Below are positions 1 through 5,877 of a stretch of DNA of 9,890 nucleotides, piece by piece. The notes below the pieces were generated by a model, which had not been told where the DNA came from, ran no database searches, and saw only the letters and a program-made list of their open reading frames with translations. The stretch lies in the NCBI GenBank assembly GCA_036272735.1, contig DATAYF010000233.1, positions 1 to 9,890 on the forward strand, given 5' to 3'. The position numbers were made by a program, and so were the translations under genes. Within the stretch, counting starts at the first letter, position 1. Every line of letters begins with the position of its first letter. This DNA comes from DATAYF01 sp036272735 (GTDB lineage: Bacteria > Chloroflexota > Ktedonobacteria > Ktedonobacterales > Ktedonobacteraceae).

Positions 1-2
1 TC

Positions 3-1064
3 GTGTGGGCGGCGGAACTGAGCCACCGAGGCGAGGCGGTTCATCAAGCCCTCCAAAAGCGGGCTGCCGCGCGTCGAGGTCGAAGGTCCCGGCATACTCG
101 ATACCGGAAGGCTCGGTGGCGCAATCGTCGGCGGGCGAAAGGCTGGTTGGCGCCCTCCCTGCAGAGCCGCATTCAGAATGTGGAGACCTGGACCCAACGG
201 CTCCGGCGATGGTGCCCAATCGGCGCTATTTCCTATGAGGCGGTGCGCTTCGACACGCAGGCGCTCCAAAACCCAGAGGTTGAGGGAAGCGCCTATCAAC
301 ACGGGACCCTTGCAGGGCTAGAAGTCAAAGAATATCTTTTGCTGAAATGGGGCTATAAATGTGTCTACTGTCAAAAAGAGGGTATCCCGCTTGAAGTGGA
401 ACACATCGTCCCCAAAAAACGGGGAGGCAGCAATAGGATCACGAATCTCACACTGGCCTGCGTCGCGTGTAATTTGCGAAAAGGATCTCAAACTGCTCAG
501 GAATTTGGCTTTCCGCATATCCAAGCACAGGCATTGCAACCATTGAAAGATGCAGCGGCTGTCAACTCAACGCGTTGGGCGCTCTATGAACGGCTCAAAG
601 CAACGGGACTGCCGATGGAGATAGGGACAGGTGGTCGAACGAAATGGAATAGGAAGCAACGCAGCATTCCCAAAGCGCATTGGCTGGATGCAGTGTGTGT
701 CGGACTATCCACACCAGAGCAGGTTCAGTGGCAGCAGGTGATCCCACTGCTCATGACGGCCCAGGGACGACAATGTCGGCGCATGTGTAATGTGGATGCG
801 TTAGGGTTTCCAGTCAGCCGTCCCAAAGGGGTGAGCAAAGTCTGCGGTTTCCAAACTGGCGATCTGATTCGGGCACGGGTCACCAAAGGGAAAAAGATCG
901 GCACCTATGTGGGGCGGGTCGCGATCAAAACCGATGGGTATTTCAAGATTAGCGGCAGACATGGCATGGTCGAGGGCATTCATGCTCGGTATTGCGTGCC
1001 CATTCATCGCGATGATGGGTATGGATATACACAAGGCCAGGCGGCGCTTCCTCCCCAGGTGTGA
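3..1064 (+). CDS. iscB: IscB RNA-guided endonuclease, 5' end cut by window edge
   Basis: IscB proteins are the ancestors of Cas9. They use an omega RNA to cut double-stranded DNA and are carried by IS200/IS605-type transposons. About 353 C-terminal residues are visible. An arginine-rich bridge helix comes first (about residues 5-46 of the visible part). RuvC-II follows, with E79 in ISYEAVRFD. The HNH domain spans about 115-165, with zinc-type pairs C120/C123 and C153/C156, E133-H134 in EVEHIVPKKRGG, and N148. RuvC-III has H226 and D229 in AHWLDAVCVG. The C-terminal target-interaction domain starts around GVSKVCGFQTGDLIRA and ends in DGYGYTQ. The PLMP domain and RuvC-I aspartate are absent only because the window starts inside the gene. 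The GTG at position 3 is an internal valine codon, not a real start. All visible catalytic residues are intact, so the nuclease may be active. No TnpA transposase gene is visible. Family assignment is from motif recall and is strong. Confidence 0.93.
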   Translation: MWAAELSHRGEAVHQALQKRAAARRGRRSRHTRYRKARWRNRRRAKGWLAPSLQSRIQNVETWTQRLRRWCPIGAISYEAVRFDTQALQNPEVEGSAYQHGTLAGLEVKEYLLLKWGYKCVYCQKEGIPLEVEHIVPKKRGGSNRITNLTLACVACNLRKGSQTAQEFGFPHIQAQALQPLKDAAAVNSTRWALYERLKATGLPMEIGTGGRTKWNRKQRSIPKAHWLDAVCVGLSTPEQVQWQQVIPLLMTAQGRQCRRMCNVDALGFPVSRPKGVSKVCGFQTGDLIRARVTKGKKIGTYVGRVAIKTDGYFKISGRHGMVEGIHARYCVPIHRDDGYGYTQGQAALPPQV

Positions 1065-1086
1065 ACACCGGGGCCTCCGCGCCGCC
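1040..1086 (+). other. 47-nt imperfect palindrome over the iscB stop codon, likely element right-end hairpin
   Basis: The outer arms GGCGGCGC (1040-1047) and GCGCCGCC (1079-1086) are perfectly complementary. A symmetric 5x5 internal loop follows. The inner stem is CCCC (1053-1056), a bulged A (1057) and GGTG (1058-1061), pairing with CACC (1066-1069) and GGGG (1070-1073) around a TGAA loop. The iscB stop TGA (1062-1064) lies in the loop. IS200/IS605-family elements carry subterminal imperfect hairpins with an unpaired base, bound by TnpA, so this is probably the right-end hairpin. No T-run follows, which argues against a simple intrinsic terminator. The pairing is seen directly; the role is inferred. 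Confidence 0.6.
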
Positions 1087-1157
1087 ATTTGGTGAAAATT
1101 CTCTAGAGAGAAACCAATATACATCACATTAAAACAACAATAAGCATCAGGCAACCC

Positions 1158-1186
1158 TTGACAAGCCACGGTCCCTGTCCTACACT
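1158..1186 (+). promoter_or_regulatory. Sigma70-like promoter of cysE
   Basis: A perfect -35 box TTGACA (1158-1163) is followed by a 17-nt spacer and a -10 box TACACT (1181-1186, 4 of 6 consensus). The predicted start is near 1193, giving a leader of about 50 nt before the cysE ATG at 1242. The leader is too short for a T-box or S-box type riboswitch, and I see none. Confidence 0.65.
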
Positions 1187-1241
1187 CATACTAGGAGAGA
1201 GTAAAAATCACGTTTTTTCACAAAAGAGGTAGTATCAAGGC

Positions 1242-1985
1242 ATGTTACACGACTCAAGGGGCATTTCGGAAAAGACCGCTAACGAACTAGACGAAAACGG
1301 TGAGAACGATCTTTCGCACCTTCCCGAACTTCCACCTGGTATCACTATTCAGGCACCGGGTACGACACCACGCCGTAGAACGCGCTGGCCTGATACTATC
1401 GACGTCATTTTTGAGAAAGACCCCGCGTGTACCAACATCTTTGAAGCATTGGTCTACCCTGGATTGTGGGCGATTTTGTATCATCGTCTTGCACACTCGC
1501 TCTATAAAGCGCACATTCCCCTCCTGCCACGCATCGTTTCACAATTCGCACGCGTGGTAACAGGCGGCATTGAAATTCATCCAGGCGCGCAGATTGGCAA
1601 ACGCTTCTTCATCGACCATGGAGCAGGCGTCGTCATCGGCGAAACTACTGTGATTGGCGATAATGTAATGCTATACCACCAGGTGACGCTCGGTGCCACC
1701 GGCTGGTGGCGACCAAGCCCCGGACGCAAGCAGAAGCGCCATCCAACCATCGAAGACGACGTTACCATTGGCGTAAGCACCGCCATACTGGGCCCGATCA
1801 CCATTGGCAAGGGGAGCAAAATTGGTGCCATGGCCCTCGTATTAGAGCCAGTTCCTCCACACTCGGTGGTCGCCTCCAAACCGGCCGAACTGCTTGTAAA
1901 AAGCGGCGAGATGCTCGCCAAACATCAGGAGCTGACACAGGGCTGGAACGGGAAAGACCCCTGGGAAATGGACTATCAGATCTAA
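1242..1985 (+). CDS. cysE: Serine O-acetyltransferase (CysE/EpsC type)
   Basis: This cytosolic enzyme transfers acetyl from acetyl-CoA to L-serine, giving O-acetylserine, the carbon skeleton for cysteine synthesis. The 247-residue protein shows the SAT order. An alpha-helical N-terminal part contains DPACTNIFEALVYPG and HRLAHSLY (residues 60-90). A left-handed beta-helix hexapeptide region follows from about 107. The catalytic motif DHGAGVVIGE holds D125-H126, and a second conserved histidine is H167 in KRHPTI. The usual VTLGGTG loop reads VTLGATG and is followed by a short insertion (GWWRPSPGRKQ) before KRHPT. The N-terminus carries about 50 extra polar residues ahead of the conserved core, with low similarity to anything I recognise. 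The start is chosen on ATG 1242, with AAGAGG about 12 nt upstream and AAGG immediately before the ATG. A cysteine synthase partner is not in the window. Other hexapeptide acyltransferases are possible but less likely. Confidence 0.9.
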   Translation: MLHDSRGISEKTANELDENGENDLSHLPELPPGITIQAPGTTPRRRTRWPDTIDVIFEKDPACTNIFEALVYPGLWAILYHRLAHSLYKAHIPLLPRIVSQFARVVTGGIEIHPGAQIGKRFFIDHGAGVVIGETTVIGDNVMLYHQVTLGATGWWRPSPGRKQKRHPTIEDDVTIGVSTAILGPITIGKGSKIGAMALVLEPVPPHSVVASKPAELLVKSGEMLAKHQELTQGWNGKDPWEMDYQI

Positions 1986-1990
1986 TCAGC

Positions 1991-2075
1991 GACCCCGCAA
2001 GGGAGACGAGAAGCCGTCCCATCGTATATGGTAGTGACCTCCTTATGCGGGGTCGTCTCCCGCATGGGGTCGTGT
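1991..2075 (+). promoter_or_regulatory. Mutually exclusive hairpins between cysE and the response regulator
   Basis: GACCCCGCA (1991-1999) is complementary to TGCGGGGTC (2046-2054). GGGAGACGA (2001-2009) is complementary to TCGTCTCCC (2053-2061). ATGCGGG (2045-2051) also pairs locally with CCCGCAT (2059-2065) around a 7-nt loop. The long-range pairings compete with the local hairpin, as in an attenuator or switch. GGGGTCGT is repeated directly at 2049-2056 and 2066-2073, which could instead be a tandem protein-binding site. No T-run follows the local hairpin, so it is not a classic intrinsic terminator. The structure is seen in the sequence; the function is inferred. Confidence 0.5.
1993..2005 (+). 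repeat. Left copy of a 13-nt inverted repeat flanking the two-component operon
   Basis: CCCCGCAAGGGAG here is the exact reverse complement of the sequence at 5239-5251. The core CCC-GCAA-GGG is a small hairpin with a GNRA-type loop. The two copies bracket the regulator and kinase genes, about 3.2 kb apart. Confidence 0.6.
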
Positions 2076-2090
2076 AGAAGGGAATCCGCG

Positions 2091-2858
2091 ATGGCAACCA
2101 TTAAATTACTGCTTGTCGATGATCATGTTCCACTACGCAAAGCCCTGAAGGAAGGGCTGGAGACCACCGGCGCGATTCGCGTGCTAGGCGAGGCTGCCAC
2201 CGGACGCGAAGCTACCGCTATGGCATTAGAATTGGATATGGACGTGATCTTGATGGACGTGCAATTGCAAGATCCTCAGTCCAAGCGCCACGCCATCAGT
2301 GGCGTAGGAGCAGCCGTGGCGATCCGACGCGAACGTCCACGCATGCCCGTGGTCTTCTACTCGATCCAGGATGACGACGAGTACTATCGTGAGTTTCGCG
2401 CCTCCGGCATCCTCACCCACTACGCCTACGTGCGCAAAAGCAATTATCTGCTCCCAAGCATGCTCGTCCCCCTACTGCGTGACGCTATCAATGGGCGCAG
2501 CCTGGTCGACCCGGAAATTGAGGACCGCGTGCAGGAAGTACGCGACCTCGACGAGCAGTCGCCAAGAGCGCTATTGGAGCCGAACGAACTACGTGTGGTC
2601 GAACTGATGGCACAGGGCATGACTAACGAGCAAATCGCAGCGCGCCTCAATCTTCACGATAAACGTGCGGTCAGCCGCACAAATGGGCGCATCTACGCGG
2701 CCTGGGGTTTAAGCGATAACGCGGTCGACGACAAAGTAGCCCGCGCCCGCGCCACGCTGATTTACACGCACAACCGCATGATTATGTGGGATGAAAACGG
2801 CGCGGCCCTGGTGCAAGATCGCCGAGGCGAATGGGTGCCCCTGTACAAAGAAGAATAA
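2091..2858 (+). CDS. NarL/LuxR-type response regulator with unusual C-terminal tail
   Basis: This is a cytosolic DNA-binding regulator, 255 residues, activated by phosphorylation. The receiver domain (about 4-135) has acidic-pocket D10-D11, phospho-acceptor D56 in DVILMDVQLQD, S91, and K116 in VRKS. A helix-turn-helix follows at about 161-210 (EPNELRVVELMAQGMTNEQIAARL). The usual LuxR recognition-helix pattern (TVK-H) is replaced by HDKRAVSRTNGRIYAAWGL, so its DNA target may be unusual. About 25-30 extra residues end the protein (MIMWDENGAALV...GEWVPLYKEE), beyond the normal end of the family. The start at ATG 2091 is supported by GAAGGGA at 2078-2084. An earlier in-frame start at 2028 has no better ribosome site and would add residues unlike a receiver domain. 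The kinase gene starts 4 nt downstream, which makes it the likely partner. Confidence 0.88.
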   Translation: MATIKLLLVDDHVPLRKALKEGLETTGAIRVLGEAATGREATAMALELDMDVILMDVQLQDPQSKRHAISGVGAAVAIRRERPRMPVVFYSIQDDDEYYREFRASGILTHYAYVRKSNYLLPSMLVPLLRDAINGRSLVDPEIEDRVQEVRDLDEQSPRALLEPNELRVVELMAQGMTNEQIAARLNLHDKRAVSRTNGRIYAAWGLSDNAVDDKVARARATLIYTHNRMIMWDENGAALVQDRRGEWVPLYKEE

Positions 2859-2862
2859 TCGT

Positions 2863-5211
2863 ATGCCATTGCACATTGTCCTGGAACTCTCCTATCTTTC
2901 ACAAACTATTGCCCTTTCGCTCTCAATTTTTAATCTCGTCGCGTTCCTCTGGCTGGCCGGAACCGTGTGGTTAAATGGTGATCGGCGTAGCCTGGTTGCT
3001 CGCGTGGGCGTCGTAGGTCTGGGCCTTTCCGCGCTGTTCTTTTTCATCCACGCGCTCTTGATCTTTGGCCCGCCCGTGCGCTCATCTGGCCTCATCACCC
3101 CCGATTTCTTATGGCACATCATCTGGTTTCCGGCTGTTGGTGTGCCGTATATCTGGTTCATTATCGGCTTGCACTACGCGGCACAACTAAACGAAGGCTG
3201 GCGGCGGCGGCGGCCCTTTCTGCTTGTCGCCAGCGGTGTCCTGGGTTGTACTGTGCTCACGCTCCTGATCTACTACCGGGCAACGTTTACGTTCGTTGGA
3301 ACACTACGCCTGCTTGCCTATGGCTATAGCTTGCAGGACAACAAACACGCTTTTTTTTCTCCGCTCATCCTTGTGCCCATCCTGTTTCTGGTCCACGTGA
3401 CCTTGTGTGCCATCGGCCCCTGGTTTACGCCCAGCCGCGTCGGACGCAGCATAACCGCGCTATGGCAATACACGCTACGCCGTAGCTATATCGCACCACT
3501 ACGCAAGATCCTGGTGGAAGCCTTCTGGCACGATCCTACCAGGACCGAACAGCTAGAAGAACCCATGCTCTCCTGGCATCTGGCACGCCCCGCGCTGCTG
3601 CTGGCTGCCCTGCTCATGGTCGGTCTCACCCTGAGCCTGGGTAGCCTGGGGGTCTGGTCGCTCATTGAGTGGTTAGAGAACCTCGCGCAGATTCCCGCCC
3701 ACGCGCCACCATCTATCGCGCTCAATGTCTTGCCGCTCAACCTGGTGCTGCTCGACATTTTTGCGACAGGGCTGGTGGCAATTATTATCCTGCTCATCGG
3801 CTACTCGATTGTTCGTCATGGCATACTCATTGAGCGCCCTCTGGCACGCCGTGGCTTCTTTGAGCAATGGCGCGGCATCGTTATCGTCGCGGCCGTGGTC
3901 GCCACCTTCATCGCCTTGCTGGTTGATTTCACACGCAGCAATTTGAGCGGGCTGCTGCTGATCACGTCTCTAGCGACATGCACCTATGCCCTCTTCACCT
4001 GGAGCAGCTACACAGCCCATGATCGCTATAGCACCCTTTTAGGGCCGTTCTTACGTCGCACCAACCTGCGTCACTGGCTCAATACCGATCTGCAAAAAAC
4101 GGAACAGGGCATGCAAGATCTTTTCTTCCACCTCTGTAAAGATGTGCTTGGCGTCGAATGTGCCCGCTTACTCGTGTTGTCGGGTCCGGTAAAGCGCAGC
4201 TTTCATTACCGCTGGTCTGAACAGGAGAACGCGACCATTGAAAAGCCGCTGGTTCCTGTCGAAAGCGCTCATCTAGAGCAATCTCTATCCCAACGCGTAC
4301 TCACCAGGGGCGGGATCCATCGCGTCAGAATGTTCCGGCAAGGGATCACGATTATCTGTTGGGTGCTGCCGATCTACGATGAGCTGGGGCTGGTGGCTCA
4401 ACTATACCTGGGGCCACGCCAGGACGGGAGTATCTTTACCGATGAGGATATGAGTCTGGCGCATGCCTGTGGACAACGCATCCTCGACACGCTACGCGAC
4501 CACGAGGCCATGCTAGCGGTCGCAGGCCTGCTACGTCGGCGCATCGTCGATGTGAAACTGTTGGGAGCACAGCAGCGCCGCGTGCTGCACGATGAAATAT
4601 TGCCGCAAATGCACCTGGCCCTTTTACGGCTAGAGACTCTGCGCCCCGCGCTCAACAACGAACAAGAGCGCTCTGCACAGGCGCTTAATGAAGTCATCAA
4701 CGACATCAGTGGCGCGCACCGACAGCTTGCAGCCATGATGCGTGCAACCACGACTAGCGCGCCGCATCGCCTGGAAAGAGATGGCATGATGCACGCCATC
4801 TACACGATGACGCGCCAGGACTTTCAACAATCCTTTGATGAAATCACGTGGGACGTTTCAGAAGAGACGATGACACAGATCGACGAAATAGTGCCGCCTG
4901 CCATCGCCGAACTCATCTTCGCAGCCGTACAGGAGGCACTACGCAACGCGGCTCGTCACGCTCGTGGTGCTGACGTTCACCGCCATCTGCACGTCACGAT
5001 ACGAGCGACCTGCGATCCTGACCTGGAATTAACTGTAGCCGATGATGGCGTCGGCGTGCTTTCCGCGAGTAGTTCTACGACGGGCACCGGTGGCGGATTG
5101 CTGACCCATAGTGCACTGCTGGCTATAGCAGGTGGCAACCTGGCAATTAACAGCGCTCCAGACGAAGGCGTGACCGTGCACATCTTTCTACCAGTCGAGG
5201 CCCTGCGCTGA
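2863..5211 (+). CDS. Membrane sensor histidine kinase with GAF-like domain
   Basis: This is a 782-residue sensor kinase partnered with the regulator 4 nt upstream. The N-terminal half has about nine hydrophobic segments (near 13-37, 47-68, 84-106, 118-138, 165-187, 243-268, 287-316, 337-356 and 361-380). A GAF-like region follows at about 415-555. A NarX/LiaS-like dimerisation segment comes next (RRVLHDEILPQMHLALLRLETL), with the likely phospho-histidine at H576. The HATPase domain has an N box around N695 (QEALRNAARHA), a DDGVG box at 727-731 and a GTGGGL box at 741-746. All catalytic boxes look intact. The start is placed at ATG 2863 because upstream in-frame codons overlap the regulator gene and the purine-rich AAAGAAGAA sits just before it. 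The signal is unknown. The many membrane segments may sense a membrane-linked or small-molecule cue. GC-rich codon use resembles the upstream gene. Confidence 0.87.
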   Translation: MPLHIVLELSYLSQTIALSLSIFNLVAFLWLAGTVWLNGDRRSLVARVGVVGLGLSALFFFIHALLIFGPPVRSSGLITPDFLWHIIWFPAVGVPYIWFIIGLHYAAQLNEGWRRRRPFLLVASGVLGCTVLTLLIYYRATFTFVGTLRLLAYGYSLQDNKHAFFSPLILVPILFLVHVTLCAIGPWFTPSRVGRSITALWQYTLRRSYIAPLRKILVEAFWHDPTRTEQLEEPMLSWHLARPALLLAALLMVGLTLSLGSLGVWSLIEWLENLAQIPAHAPPSIALNVLPLNLVLLDIFATGLVAIIILLIGYSIVRHGILIERPLARRGFFEQWRGIVIVAAVVATFIALLVDFTRSNLSGLLLITSLATCTYALFTWSSYTAHDRYSTLLGPFLRRTNLRHWLNTDLQKTEQGMQDLFFHLCKDVLGVECARLLVLSGPVKRSFHYRWSEQENATIEKPLVPVESAHLEQSLSQRVLTRGGIHRVRMFRQGITIICWVLPIYDELGLVAQLYLGPRQDGSIFTDEDMSLAHACGQRILDTLRDHEAMLAVAGLLRRRIVDVKLLGAQQRRVLHDEILPQMHLALLRLETLRPALNNEQERSAQALNEVINDISGAHRQLAAMMRATTTSAPHRLERDGMMHAIYTMTRQDFQQSFDEITWDVSEETMTQIDEIVPPAIAELIFAAVQEALRNAARHARGADVHRHLHVTIRATCDPDLELTVADDGVGVLSASSSTTGTGGGLLTHSALLAIAGGNLAINSAPDEGVTVHIFLPVEALR

Positions 5212-5235
5212 ATAGATAAGATCTGCTGGGCGAAC

Positions 5236-5254
5236 GGCCTCCCTTGCGGGGGCC
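5236..5254 (+). terminator. Hairpin after the kinase gene, possible terminator
   Basis: GGCC (5236-5239), a bulged T (5240) and CCC (5241-5243) pair with GGG (5248-5250) and GGCC (5251-5254) around a TTGC loop. It lies 25 nt after the kinase stop codon. No T-run follows, so termination would be weak or factor-dependent. The same sequence inverted occurs before the regulator gene. Confidence 0.45.
5239..5251 (+). repeat. Right copy of the 13-nt inverted repeat flanking the two-component operon
   Basis: CTCCCTTGCGGGG is the exact reverse complement of 1993-2005 and forms part of the hairpin after the kinase gene. Confidence 0.6.
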
Positions 5255-5414
5255 AGCTATCGGTACTTTGTTGACATAGGCGGCTTGCGGAAAGAGAGAG
5301 CCAGGTGACAAATTGGAAGCATGCGAGCAGATTCTTACGATTTACGACAGCGTATTTTGCACGCTATTTCCGATACCCCTTTGGATATCTCATAGAAAAA
5401 TCCTGCGAATACGC

Positions 5415-5443
5415 TTGACAGGCCACAAACCATCTGGTAGAGT
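5415..5443 (+). promoter_or_regulatory. Sigma70-like promoter with no near gene
   Basis: TTGACA (5415-5420), a 17-nt spacer and TAGAGT (5438-5443, 4 of 6 consensus) form a good promoter match. The predicted start is near 5450. The next gene begins about 430 nt downstream at 5878, so it would make a long leader or a small RNA. Confidence 0.5.
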
Positions 5444-5526
5444 TCTCCTCTAGAACAACATTTACCTCCGCAAGGAAGAGCTTCTATCTTGAAAGTTGCT
5501 TGGATGCTCATTCTCACAACTGCCAT

Positions 5527-5561
5527 TCCCGCATAAGCGATCACGCCAGGCTTATGCGGGA
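5527..5561. other. 12-bp perfect hairpin
   Basis: TCCCGCATAAGC (5527-5538) pairs perfectly with GCTTATGCGGGA (5550-5561) around an 11-nt loop. Its arm CTTATGCGGG (5551-5560) also occurs at 2042-2051 beside a CCCGCAT arm. It could be a bidirectional terminator, a protein-binding site or a dispersed repeat. There is no T-run on the plus strand. Confidence 0.6.
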
Positions 5562-5877
5562 GAAAACAGGCTGTACAAGCACGCATCACCTGTCTTGTCA
5601 CGATAGGTTGTTTTTGTTACCTTTTTTCTCCTCTTCTCGTCTCTGCGGCGTGTGTCGCTAGGCATCTCGCGTTCATGAGGTGATCCTACGATAGAGGTTA
5701 CGTTGCGCCTTTCACCTTCTCTTTCGCTGCTTTCCCCATGTACCCGAGCATGCTCTCTCTCTGCCCTAACGGGCAAAGCACCATTTTTGGATCATGTGGC
5801 TACAAAGCCTCAAAATGGGATCGTGCCTTCAAGCATTCGTATGCGGTTGTCACCTTCGGAGGTGCTGATCCCTAGGA

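Larger units (their letters stand above)
5212..5877. other. 666-nt region without a convincing gene
   Basis: No reading frame on either strand here resembles a known protein. The longest ones lack good ribosome sites and have unusual composition. The region holds a terminator-like hairpin after the kinase gene (5236-5254), a promoter-like site (5415-5443), a short GTTCT/AGAAC hairpin near its predicted start (5442-5456), a strong 12-bp hairpin (5527-5561) and a pyrimidine-rich tract on the plus strand (about 5605-5645). A Shine-Dalgarno GGAGG sits at 5858-5862. It may be a long leader for the downstream transporter or contain a small RNA. Confidence 0.5.

Noticed and set aside
2028..2090. Earlier in-frame ATG for the response regulator
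   Set aside because: It adds 21 residues unlike a receiver domain and has no better ribosome site; ATG 2091 is preceded by GAAGGGA at good spacing and starts the domain normally.
2791..2862. Longer kinase start at 2791
   Set aside because: It would lie in the 3' part of the regulator gene and gives a charged, non-membrane N-terminus; ATG 2863 begins the first hydrophobic region.
5271..5299. TTGACA at 5271 as a promoter
   Set aside because: There is no acceptable -10 box 16-19 nt downstream.
5335..5601. Minus-strand 88-codon frame
   Set aside because: No family resemblance, no clear ribosome site, and cysteine-rich random-looking composition; it overlaps the strong hairpin at 5527-5561.
5762..5775. 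TGCCC/GGGCA hairpin with a TAAC loop
   Set aside because: Only 5 bp; likely chance in GC-rich DNA and not followed closely by a T-run.
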